This document shows, in pieces, positions 7,451 through 14,539 of a stretch of 19,021 nt of DNA. Positions within the stretch are counted from its first letter, which is position 1. Each line of letters begins with the position of its first letter. The notes beneath the pieces were generated by a model that did no database searches, was not told the DNA's origin, and saw only the letters and a list, made by a program, of their open reading frames with translations. The stretch is taken from NCBI GenBank assembly GCA_050954505.1, contig JBPBPY010000263.1, forward strand, positions 1 to 19,021, read 5' to 3'. The translations under genes were made by a program, and so were the position numbers. The DNA is from JAQGMO01 sp050954505 (lineage in GTDB: Bacteria > Pseudomonadota > Gammaproteobacteria > Burkholderiales > Burkholderiaceae_D).

Positions 7451-8389
7451 TCACTGCAAGCGCTTGCGATTGCCGTCCATGGTTTGCCGCAATACATAGT
7501 ACAGCGAGCGCATCCTGATTTTCAGGCTGGGAAGAAAACCGCGGGACTGGTAATGCGCCTGGATCAGCTGATGGTATTTGCGCTCAAGCGGCGGCATCCT
7601 GCCGAACTGGGAGGTCGCCAGTGCGATCTGGGTATCGGAGAACTTGCCCAGATCGGGGAAGTTCCGGTTGAGCCAGTAACCGGTCATGATGCTGATGCGT
7701 GCGGTCATCGATGGATCGACGGTGTTGGTGGTAAACAGGTTTTTTCCATGGATGCGCTGCAGCGTCAGCGAGGTATCCATGAAAACGCCCTTGCTGACGC
7801 CGACACTGACATACTTCATGTAGTTTTCACACATCGAACAGCTTTCCGATTCCGGAATTGGAAAGATCTTTTTCAGCAGACTGGCGCGAAAACTCAAGCC
7901 CGAAGTCGCGGGAATGGCCATGACAAGATGCCGGCCCAGCGAGCCGGTGCGGATCTGGGCGCGGTAATCGCTGTAGTAGGTTTGTCCCGACCGTGCCTTG
8001 GGGTCGAACGGCGCCAGCGATTCATTGCACAGCACCACCTTGTCGAACCAGTACTCGGTATCCGGAAATTCCTGCTGGGCCTTGACCAGCTGCGCCACCT
8101 TGTCGGCGGCAAAGGCATCATCGGCATCGAGAAAGCAGATCATCTCGCCTTTGCTGTGCGCTACACCCATGTTGAATGCCGATGCCTGGCCGCCATTGGC
8201 TTTGCTCAGGATGGTGATCCGGTCCTTGTATTTCTCTAGCACCGCCAGCGAATCATCGGTCGAGCCATCATCGACCACGATGACCTCGACATTCGCATAG
8301 GTCTGCGCCAGGGTGCTCTTGACGGCATCGTCAAGGAAGCGCCCATAGTTGTAGTTATTGATCAGAATGCTTACCAGCGGAGTGTCCAT
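7451..8389 (-). CDS. glycosyltransferase family 2
   Basis: Cytoplasmic GT-A glycosyltransferase, 312 residues from the ATG at 8389. The opening LVSILINNYNYGRFLDDAV is the classical GT2 N-terminus. DDGSTDDS (40..47) binds the nucleotide and DADDAF (88..93) supplies the DXD-type metal site. GQASAFNMGVAHSKGEMICFLD links them. The C-terminal third is unlike well-known subfamilies. An in-frame ATG at 8398 would add MIF; AAAGG lies only 3 nt before that ATG and 12 nt before the 8389 one, so the start is ambiguous by three codons. It is 144 bp downstream of another GT2 gene, with which it is probably co-transcribed. Likely adds a side-chain sugar to the exopolysaccharide; donor and acceptor are unknown. 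Confidence 0.9.
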   Translation of the reverse strand: MDTPLVSILINNYNYGRFLDDAVKSTLAQTYANVEVIVVDDGSTDDSLAVLEKYKDRITILSKANGGQASAFNMGVAHSKGEMICFLDADDAFAADKVAQLVKAQQEFPDTEYWFDKVVLCNESLAPFDPKARSGQTYYSDYRAQIRTGSLGRHLVMAIPATSGLSFRASLLKKIFPIPESESCSMCENYMKYVSVGVSKGVFMDTSLTLQRIHGKNLFTTNTVDPSMTARISIMTGYWLNRNFPDLGKFSDTQIALATSQFGRMPPLERKYHQLIQAHYQSRGFLPSLKIRMRSLYYVLRQTMDGNRKRLQ

Positions 8390-8542
8390 GAAAATCATCT
8401 ACCTTTCGTTCGTTGCTGCGTGCACCGCCGGGGCGAGCACTGATGCCACATTTTAAAACCCTGCAGGTGTCGCGGTCAGAAAGGGCTGGCCAGAATCGCT
8501 CTGCCGCTCTGCCGCTCAAGCCGTTCGTGCCGCCTGCTGCCG

Positions 8543-9493
8543 TCACTTCGATTCAGCGCGCGCCTCGATGCGCACCGCAGGCGTCACCGGCGCGTGCGTT
8601 CGACGTTCGAATGCCGATGTCAGGCTGCGGCTTGCCGCAGGCATCCAGCCCTTGATGCGCGAGCGCACACTGTAGAGTTTGAAGCGGGCCTGCGCCGGCC
8701 GGCCGCGCAGCAGCGCCAGGGTCGAGCCCATCAGCGTGCGCAGGCAAACCGATGGGAAATACCAGGCCGGATAGGCGGAGCAGCGAATCACGCGGCCAAA
8801 TCCTTCTTCATAGCGGGTTTGCCGTTCGATGGCAGCGGCGTCGAACTTAGCCGCCTTCACCGGATGGCGCAGCACCAGTTCGCGGTCGAACTCCATCCTG
8901 CCGCCGGCGTCGAGTCCACGCAGCAGGAAGTCGGTCTCTTCGCCAGCGCCCCAACGGGTACCCGAGCCCACGCCCAGGGTCTCGTCGAAACAGCCAATTT
9001 TTTCAACCAGCGCGCGACGCAGGAAGATACTGAAGGAAATCGCCCCGCGCCAGACATTGTAGCGATTCAAGATCCGGGTACTCGCCAGCCAGCGTCCTTC
9101 ATCATGGCCGTCATCATCGACAAAGCGGCCCGTGACGCCATCCAGCGCCGGGTCAGCCATGAATTTTCTCGCGAGATAGGACAGCACGCCGTCGGGATAC
9201 CAGCAATCATCGTCGGGAAACGCAACCAGGTCGCCGGTAATTTCAGACAGGGCCACATTGCGCGCCCGCGACAGTCCCTTGGGCGAATGCAGTCGTCGAA
9301 TGGGAAAGTGGCCGTTGTACTGCTGGATCAATGGCATCAGCCTGTCGTCGTCATTCTGGTCGACGATGAACAATTCGAATTCCCGATGATCCTGGGCCTG
9401 CAGGGATTGCAGGAAGCGGCCGACCTCTTCAACGCGACCCAATGTGCCCATGATCAGTGAGAATTTCGGCACCCGTGCCGGTAATAGCGTCAT
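8543..9493 (-). CDS. glycosyltransferase family 2 (second copy, different subfamily)
   Basis: GT-A fold glycosyltransferase of 316 residues. FSLIMGTLGRVEEVGRFLQSL opens the nucleotide-binding domain. GLSRARNVALSEITGD (73..88) and FPDDDCWYP (92..100) carry the metal-binding acidic cluster, and WGAGEETDFLLRG (181..193) is the catalytic-base region seen in GT2 members with an ExD motif. The ATG at 9493 is preceded by AAGGA with a 6-nt spacer, so the start is secure. It is the first minus-strand gene after a 622-bp spacer, which makes that spacer the likely promoter region for the genes to its left. Its sequence is clearly different from the GT2 that follows, so the two probably add different sugars. 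Confidence 0.9.
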   Translation of the reverse strand: MTLLPARVPKFSLIMGTLGRVEEVGRFLQSLQAQDHREFELFIVDQNDDDRLMPLIQQYNGHFPIRRLHSPKGLSRARNVALSEITGDLVAFPDDDCWYPDGVLSYLARKFMADPALDGVTGRFVDDDGHDEGRWLASTRILNRYNVWRGAISFSIFLRRALVEKIGCFDETLGVGSGTRWGAGEETDFLLRGLDAGGRMEFDRELVLRHPVKAAKFDAAAIERQTRYEEGFGRVIRCSAYPAWYFPSVCLRTLMGSTLALLRGRPAQARFKLYSVRSRIKGWMPAASRSLTSAFERRTHAPVTPAVRIEARAESK

Positions 9494-9514
9494 GACTGGT
9501 CCTTAAAATGCAAT

Positions 9515-9529
9515 ATCGACATTGTCGAT
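9515..9529. promoter_or_regulatory. 15-bp perfect palindrome 21 bp upstream of a GT2 start
   Basis: ATCGACA-T-TGTCGAT: two 7-bp arms with a single central base. It lies just upstream of the ribosome-binding site of the gene starting at 9493, where a repressor would block transcription or where the 5' end of the mRNA would form a small hairpin. No second copy was noticed in the window. Confidence 0.4.
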
Positions 9530-9831
9530 TGAATCCGTTCTGCCGGTTTGGCCACTTTTTGCTTCGGCCATCCGGCGTATTGAATGTAACAGTCTACGGC
9601 GTGATGGGAGCAGGAATCGATGACGATTCTCGCGCAGTGTTGCTTGGCCACCGGTGACCGGCAATACCCGGCGCGTCGGCTATCGGCCCGCACCGGCATC
9701 CTGCGCTCGAGGCAGCCGAGCTTGCATTTGATCGCAGGCGACTGACAAATTGCTGACATCGCCGGGCACCGCAGGGTTCCCTGTGAACATCGAGACTGCG
9801 CATCCAGCAACAGAATACTTTTTGATACAAC

Positions 9832-9860
9832 AAAAAAAAACGAAGGCTGAGGCCTCCGTT
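9832..9860 (-). terminator. rho-independent terminator reading on the minus strand
   Basis: On the minus strand AACGGAGGC (9860..9852), loop CTCA, then GCCTTCGTT (9847..9839) form a 9-bp stem with one G-U pair, followed at once by T residues (A-run 9832..9840 on the plus strand). On the plus strand the same stem has an A-C mismatch and no T-tract, so the element is directional. The next minus-strand gene upstream ends at 10982, beyond the plus-strand GT32 gene. Confidence 0.75.
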
Positions 9861-10115
9861 GGTGTTGTCTATTTTATACCAATTGGATCGATGCGGGATT
9901 TTGCATTGCGCACTGCAGCACAAATTTAACGTTTAATGTACTTGCATCAATACAAATGTTGTTTTTTTATATATTGTGGATAAACGGCAGAACTTTTCAC
10001 TCAAGCAATTTGCTGAGACTCAGTATGCTGACAATGTGCCGACCCGCAGTCGGCAGAACATACTGCCAGCGTGAAACCCGCCAAACATCTTCCTTCATTT
10101 CGGTAGGACCTTTTC

Positions 10116-10820
10116 ATGATTCCACGCATATTTCATTTGACAGCACCCAGCAAGACCTTGAGCTGGGAAGAACGCAGAATCCGCGCGCGTCTGGTCAAAC
10201 TGCTGCCCGACTGGCAAAACAACCTGTGGGACGACCAGGACAATTCCGCCCTGATGGCGCGGGTGTTCCCGCAGTTCGCCGCACAATTCGAAGCCATCCG
10301 GTTTGGCGTCATGAAGGCCGACATTGCCCGTCTGGCCTATATGCACGCGTATGGCGGCTTTTATTTCGATACCGATTACAAACTTCTCAAACCGCTTGAT
10401 CCCGGCTTGCTGGCGGCCGGCTGCATCTTGCCGATCGAGGAAGGAACGCCAGGTTCGGCGGATTTCAAGCTTGGCAATGCGGTATTCGGATCGGCACCCG
10501 GCCACCCCTTCTGGGCGGACTTCATTACCTCGATCTTCAATAACGATGCGCCGGAAGATTTGCGTGAACATCTGCCCATCACCAACATCACCGGTCCAAG
10601 TGGGCTTACGCGCTTCTACATGAAGAACCGCGACAGATACAGCGGCATCACGTTTCCCCAACGTGACGCCTTTCATCCCTCGCGCACCTATGCAGGACTT
10701 TCGCATCTCGGCGGCGACGCTGCCTATGGCTCGCACCTGTGCTGGGCATCCTGGCGCGGCAAGAGCTTTACCCGCGCCGTAACCAACTATTGCCGGCGCA
10801 AGATCACGGCGCCGCTTTGA
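10116..10820 (+). CDS. GT32-family glycosyltransferase (capsular polysaccharide / OCH1-like)
   Basis: 234-residue sugar transferase, the only plus-strand gene in the window. It starts MIPRIFHLT, the short GT32 opening motif. It continues with LPDWQNNLWDD, and KADIARLAYMHAYGGFYFD leads into DTDYKLLKPLD, with the complete DXD metal site D85-T-D87. AYGSHLCWASW near the C-terminus matches the His/Trp segment that closes this family. AGGA lies 7 nt before the ATG. It shares the family of the 2971..3876 gene but is shorter and keeps the canonical DXD, so it is not a recent duplicate. Its orientation, converging on the nucleotidyltransferase gene, suggests separate control or a later insertion into the polysaccharide locus. 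The sugar and linkage are unknown. Confidence 0.88.
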   Translation: MIPRIFHLTAPSKTLSWEERRIRARLVKLLPDWQNNLWDDQDNSALMARVFPQFAAQFEAIRFGVMKADIARLAYMHAYGGFYFDTDYKLLKPLDPGLLAAGCILPIEEGTPGSADFKLGNAVFGSAPGHPFWADFITSIFNNDAPEDLREHLPITNITGPSGLTRFYMKNRDRYSGITFPQRDAFHPSRTYAGLSHLGGDAAYGSHLCWASWRGKSFTRAVTNYCRRKITAPL

Positions 10821-10841
10821 TCGGCGCGCTTCTCTTTACTC

Positions 10842-10876
10842 CCTGCTCATTGATCCTGCTCATCGCTCCCTGCTCA
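10842..10876. repeat. three direct copies of an 8-mer, 13-14 bp apart
   Basis: CCTGCTCA occurs at 10842, 10855 and 10869, each followed by 5-6 divergent bases. It begins 21 bp after the stop of the plus-strand GT32 gene. It may be a decayed minisatellite or a protein-binding array; nothing else supports a function. Confidence 0.6.
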
Positions 10877-10906
10877 ATATTCCCGGCGCCTGAAGGCACA
10901 CCGCCA

Positions 10907-10965
10907 TGCCGGTGGGCCAACAACAGGCCTTGAGGCCGCTTGGACCGGCAGGCGCCGGACCTGCC
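10907..10965. other. GC-rich dyad cluster between convergent genes, possible bidirectional terminator
   Basis: TGCCGGT (10907..10913) pairs with ACCGGCA (10944..10950), then after a GGG bulge CCAA (10917..10920) pairs with TTGG (10940..10943). An inner GGCC-TTGA-GGCC hairpin (10926..10937) fills the loop. A competing hairpin GGCAGG (10947..10952) / CCTGCC (10960..10965) overlaps its right arm. It lies 17 bp from the minus-strand nucleotidyltransferase stop and downstream of the plus-strand GT32. No T-tract follows on either strand, so termination by this element alone is unproven. Confidence 0.45.
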
Positions 10966-10981
10966 GCCGTGCTGCGCGATC

Positions 10982-12136
10982 TCAGGACGCCGCGCGCTTG
11001 TCGACTTTGGAGGCGACATCGCGCGGCACCGAACGACGGTCGCGCGCATCGAGCCAGTTATTGGTCGGGCATTCCGACACATGCTGCATCTTGCCATCGC
11101 GCGTGACACAGTAATCCTTGCACACCACCATTTCCACCATCTTGGTCGCGCTCGGCAGGCGGGTGTATTCGAACAGGACGCTGCGAATGACTTCCGAGCC
11201 GGCACAGATGTGGCTGCCATGGCCGATCCAGGTCGGGCCGATGATGGTGCTGCCGGCTTCGATGGTGGTACCCGAGCCGATGTAGACCGGCCCGGTAATG
11301 GTGGTGTCGGTCCAGTCGATACTGGTGTTCAAGCCAGCCCAGACATTCTCGGCAATCTCGATGCCGGGCATGGTCATGTGCGCAACCCGCCCGCTCATGG
11401 CGCTTTGCAGAACGCTCCAGAAGTCCTTGACGTTGCCGATGTCGATCCAGTTGAAAAACCGCTTTTGCGCAAAGAACGGCACGTTTTTTTCCACCAGCAG
11501 CGGAAACAGTTCCGAACCGATGTCGAAGACGGTGTCCTTGGGAATGAGTTCCAGCACTTCCGGTTCCAGGATGTAGATGCCGGTGCTGGCCAGCGTCGAG
11601 AGCGCTTCTTCCGGCTTGGGCTTTTCCTGGAACGACAGGACACGGCCCTGCTCGTCCGTCACCACCATGCCGTACTCCGATGATTTTTCACGCGGCACTT
11701 CACGCGTGATGACACTGGCCTTGGCACCCTTGCGCCGATGTTCGAACAAGGCCGAATTGATGTCGAGATCGATCAGCGCATCGCCGCAGATGACAATCGT
11801 GGTTTCATCGAAGAAGCCTCCGAGTTCCTGGATTTTCTTCATGCCGCCCGCGGAACCGATCGGCTTTGGATACACTTCGCCTGTGTCGGTGGTGTAGCCC
11901 TCGAAGGAGTAACCGATCAAGGCGCCAAAGCGCTGGCCCTCGCCAAAGTAGTCTTCGATCTTCTGGTGCAGATAGCTGACGTTGATCATGATCTCGCGCA
12001 CGCCGAACTTGACGAGATGTTCAACCAGGTATTCCATCACCGGTTTGCCGAGGATGGGAATCATGGGTTTGGGCAAATCATAGGTCAAGGGCTGGACCCG
12101 GGTGCCTTTGCCTGCGGCGAGTATCATTGCTTTCAT
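10982..12136 (-). CDS. sugar-1-phosphate nucleotidyltransferase, probably GDP-mannose pyrophosphorylase type
   Basis: 384-residue cytoplasmic enzyme that makes a nucleotide sugar from a sugar 1-phosphate and an NTP. Residues 1..240 are a nucleotidyl-transferase domain: MKAMILAAGKGTRVQPLTYD with LPKPM (21..25) binds the NTP phosphates, IGSAGGMKK (93..101) binds the base and sugar, and CGDALIDLD (117..125) supplies the metal-binding Asp. Residues about 265..345 look like a left-handed beta-helix (repeats such as TITGPVYIGSGTTIEAGSTIIGP, split across hexads). The ATG at 12136 is preceded by GAGG; an upstream in-frame start at 12193 overlaps the flippase gene and is rejected. As the last gene of the gum-like operon it could feed GDP-mannose to the GumH-like transferase. 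UDP- or dTDP-glucose specificity cannot be excluded. Confidence 0.87.
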   Translation of the reverse strand: MKAMILAAGKGTRVQPLTYDLPKPMIPILGKPVMEYLVEHLVKFGVREIMINVSYLHQKIEDYFGEGQRFGALIGYSFEGYTTDTGEVYPKPIGSAGGMKKIQELGGFFDETTIVICGDALIDLDINSALFEHRRKGAKASVITREVPREKSSEYGMVVTDEQGRVLSFQEKPKPEEALSTLASTGIYILEPEVLELIPKDTVFDIGSELFPLLVEKNVPFFAQKRFFNWIDIGNVKDFWSVLQSAMSGRVAHMTMPGIEIAENVWAGLNTSIDWTDTTITGPVYIGSGTTIEAGSTIIGPTWIGHGSHICAGSEVIRSVLFEYTRLPSATKMVEMVVCKDYCVTRDGKMQHVSECPTNNWLDARDRRSVPRDVASKVDKRAAS

Positions 12137-12176
12137 GGAGCCTCTTGAACGAAAAGGATAAAAAAGATCGGCAGGC

Positions 12177-13673
12177 TCATTGGCCTGGAACAACCGGTTT
12201 GCGGGACTTGATCTTGTCGGTAAACTTGCTGAGCATTTTCAGCAGCTCGCTCTCGGCACCGCCTGGTTTCCCGGCCAGCATCCACAGTACGCCATGGACC
12301 AGCAGGTAGACCAGCGCGCCGGCCGCGATGTAGCAACCGTTCTTGACGATCAATTCCAGCCGCTCGCCATCGATGCCGTAATAATGCTGTAATGTCAGGA
12401 TGGCCGCCGACATGCCGGCCACGCTGAGCAGCGAGCGGGTATTGGCAGCGAGTTGCTCGAACATCGACAAACCGGTCAAGCGGCTGACAAAGCGCATGTT
12501 GATGGCAATGCCGATCAGGCCGGCAACGCCGCGCGCGTAGACGATGCCCAGCAGGCCGAAAAAGTACATGCCGACGATGATGATGGGAATGCGCACCACC
12601 AGGCTCAGGCAATCGCGCTGGAACAGCATCTTGGTCTGGCCCTTGGCCATGGCCAGTGGCTGCACTGCCGTGCCCAGGGTTTCGAGCGCAAACACACAGG
12701 CCAGGATCTGGATCACCTGCACCGCTGCCAGCCATTTCTGTCCCATTGCCGCCAGCACCAGCGAATGCGCCAGCAGCGCAAAGCCAAAACCGATCGGCAG
12801 GGCGATGGCACTGACGAATGACTGCGCCAGCTTGTAGCCGTAGCGCAGCCGCTCGGGGTCGCCGACCAGGCGCGCCAGTCCCGGAAACAGGACCTGCTGC
12901 AAGGGCTGGGTGGCTTCCCGCGTGGGCAGCACGGCGAGGTTGTCACCCACGGTATACAGACCCAGGGTCGGGCGGCCCAGGTACCAGCCGATGAGCAGAT
13001 GGTCGAATTTCAATGTCAGCGTGGTGACCATCTGGCCCAGTGTCAGCCAGACCGAGAATCCCCACAACTCGCGCATGTGCTTGAGGTTGAAGCGCGGCCG
13101 GAACGACACGAATGCATACGACAGGATGGTGGCGATGGCTTGCGCAGCAAGCTGGCCTGCCACTAGCGCCCAGTAGCTGTGGAAGATGATCGCCACGGTC
13201 GCCGAGAACACCAGGCCGGCAACTTTTTGTGCAATGGTCTGGACAAAGTCCTGCCAGAACACCAGCTTGCGCGTGAAGACCACGGTCTTGGGATTGTAGA
13301 GGCCCTTCAATGCGGAGGCCACGCCGAACACCAGCATCAACAGCAGCAGGCGCGGGTCGCCGTAGGTCTTGGCCACCAGCGGTGCGCAGGCCATCATCAC
13401 CAAACCGACAAAGCCGTCGCGGATGATGTTCATGGTAAACGCCGTCTGGAAATGCTCCTCCGTCGGTCCGTGATGATGGATCAACGCATTGCCCATCGAG
13501 ATATCGGTGATTGCCGAGACGATGGCCAGGATAGTGGTGGCAATGGCCACCAGGCCGAAGTCTTCCGGCGTCAGCAGGCGTGCCAGCAACAAGGTGCTGA
13601 CGAATGCCAGCAGATTGGTGATGATGCGCGCGGTTGTGAGCCACAGCGCGCCCTTGGTCAGGTCACCTTTCAC
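12177..13673 (-). CDS. gumJ: polysaccharide flippase, Wzx/GumJ-like (MOP superfamily)
   Basis: Inner-membrane exporter that would flip the lipid-linked repeat unit to the periplasm, 498 residues with about 12-14 hydrophobic helices. Near the N-terminus ALWLTTARIITNLLAFVSTL is followed by LARLLTPEDFGLVAIATT, the signature of this family of O-antigen/EPS flippases. A basic tail (KFTDKIKSRKPV) ends in the cytoplasm. I choose the GTG at 13673 because GGAAAG lies 8 nt upstream and the alternative ATG at 13838 would overlap the preceding gene by 121 bp. It lies 44 bp after the GumM-like gene and 40 bp before the nucleotidyltransferase, within one transcription unit. The Wzx role is solid; the name gumJ rests on position among gum homologues. 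Confidence 0.88.
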   Translation of the reverse strand: MKGDLTKGALWLTTARIITNLLAFVSTLLLARLLTPEDFGLVAIATTILAIVSAITDISMGNALIHHHGPTEEHFQTAFTMNIIRDGFVGLVMMACAPLVAKTYGDPRLLLLMLVFGVASALKGLYNPKTVVFTRKLVFWQDFVQTIAQKVAGLVFSATVAIIFHSYWALVAGQLAAQAIATILSYAFVSFRPRFNLKHMRELWGFSVWLTLGQMVTTLTLKFDHLLIGWYLGRPTLGLYTVGDNLAVLPTREATQPLQQVLFPGLARLVGDPERLRYGYKLAQSFVSAIALPIGFGFALLAHSLVLAAMGQKWLAAVQVIQILACVFALETLGTAVQPLAMAKGQTKMLFQRDCLSLVVRIPIIIVGMYFFGLLGIVYARGVAGLIGIAINMRFVSRLTGLSMFEQLAANTRSLLSVAGMSAAILTLQHYYGIDGERLELIVKNGCYIAAGALVYLLVHGVLWMLAGKPGGAESELLKMLSKFTDKIKSRKPVVPGQ

Positions 13674-13681
13674 GAAACGGA

Positions 13682-13687
13682 CTTTCC
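13682..13687 (-). promoter_or_regulatory. Shine-Dalgarno-like GGAAAG that supports a GTG start for the flippase
   Basis: GGAAAG on the minus strand, 8 nt before the GTG at 13673. It is the first site after the stop of the upstream glycosyltransferase (13718) that could start the flippase frame; no in-frame ATG exists in that interval. Confidence 0.45.
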
Positions 13688-13717
13688 ACTCATGTGCTTC
13701 ATACGCCAATCCAAAAA

Positions 13718-14518
13718 TTATCGATACTTGAAACAATGTCCCAGGAAGACCAGGATATCGAAGGTATAACGGCGCAGCAGCCGGCGCGGCTCCAGGCACA
13801 GGCGGTAAAACCATTCCAGCCGTGCGCTGCGTATCCACTGCGGTGCACGCGCCTTGTCACCGGCCCAGAAGTCGAACAGCGCACCGACACCGATCATCAC
13901 CGGCGCCTCGATGGCCGCCTGGCGCACCAGGATCCATTCCTCCTGGATCGGGTTGCCCATGGCAACCAGCACCACGTCCGGCTGTGCGGCGTTGATGCGC
14001 TCGACCAGACCGGCGTCGGACTTCAAGCCATCGTAGCCGTCACAACTGCCGACCACATCCTGGCCCAACTGCTGGCGCACATGGTGCACGGCGCGCGCCA
14101 GCACTTCGGGACGGGCGCCGATCATGAATACCCGCAGCACCCGGCCAGCAGCCTGGAACAGGAATGGAGTGAAGTCGGTGCCATTGAGGTTTTCCTCGAA
14201 ACGCTGGCCATGGATGAGCTTGGCAGCAATGTCGAGGCCGATGCCGTCGTTGACCAGCAGCAAGCCATTATCCGGCTCGCGCTGCAGGATGAAGCGGCAC
14301 TTTACTATGAAATTGGTGTTGGCAAAAAAAAGTGCCACCCGCTGGCCATGCGCCCGGCCGTTTTCCATACGTGCCACCAAAAAAGCTGCGAGCTTTTCCT
14401 TGCTGGTGCTGCGAATCGGGAAGCCACTCAGTGCCAGGACCTTGCCCAACTCATCCTGTGCACCTGCTGTTGTTGCCACTGCTGCTTGCGAGACTGCTGA
14501 TACGGTTGCTTTAGACAT
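13718..14518 (-). CDS. gumM: WecG/TagA/CpsF family glycosyltransferase, GumM-like (GT26)
   Basis: 266-residue glycosyltransferase of the GT26 family. In xanthan synthesis GumM adds the second glucose, from UDP-glucose, to Glc-diphosphate-polyprenol. Visible motifs: FANTNF (65..70), NDGIGLD (90..96), NGTDFTPFL (112..120), VAMGNPIQEEW (185..195), GVGALFDFWAGDKARAPQW (210..228) and the terminal LEWFYRLCLEPRRLLRRY (234..251), the region linked to membrane association in this family. Length is normal apart from an Ala-rich N-terminal stretch of about 25 residues. AGGA lies 7 nt before the ATG. It is 21 bp after gumK and 44 bp before the flippase. The family is certain; the GumM role is inferred from its place between GumK- and GumJ-like genes, since WecG homologues can use other sugars. 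Confidence 0.9.
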   Translation of the reverse strand: MSKATVSAVSQAAVATTAGAQDELGKVLALSGFPIRSTSKEKLAAFLVARMENGRAHGQRVALFFANTNFIVKCRFILQREPDNGLLLVNDGIGLDIAAKLIHGQRFEENLNGTDFTPFLFQAAGRVLRVFMIGARPEVLARAVHHVRQQLGQDVVGSCDGYDGLKSDAGLVERINAAQPDVVLVAMGNPIQEEWILVRQAAIEAPVMIGVGALFDFWAGDKARAPQWIRSARLEWFYRLCLEPRRLLRRYTFDILVFLGHCFKYR

Positions 14519-14539
14519 TCATTGATCCTGTTTCCTGAT

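Larger units (their letters stand above)
9494..10115. other. 622-bp divergent spacer between GT2 and GT32 genes
   Basis: This spacer separates a minus-strand GT2 (start 9493) from a plus-strand GT32 (start 10116) and should hold both promoters. It contains a 15-bp palindrome close to the GT2 start, a minus-strand terminator near its middle, and an AT-rich right half (about 9815..9985). On the plus strand TTGCAT (9942..9947) and TTATAT (9967..9972) could be a weak promoter with a long 19-nt spacer. No convincing coding sequence was found. Confidence 0.6.

Noticed and set aside
8498..8517. GCTCTGCC repeated about 2.5 times
   Set aside because: Too short and in GC-rich spacer DNA; probably chance or simple slippage.
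9490..9810. 106-residue Cys-rich minus-strand frame whose stop overlaps the GT2 ATG
   Set aside because: The stop/start overlap is tempting, but the frame begins with TTG without a ribosome site, spans the likely promoter and palindrome, and matches no family. A terminator lies just upstream of it.
9942..9972. Possible promoter TTGCAT / TTATAT before the plus-strand GT32
   Set aside because: The 19-nt spacing and weak -10 match in an AT-rich stretch are not enough to call a promoter; mentioned only within the spacer entry.
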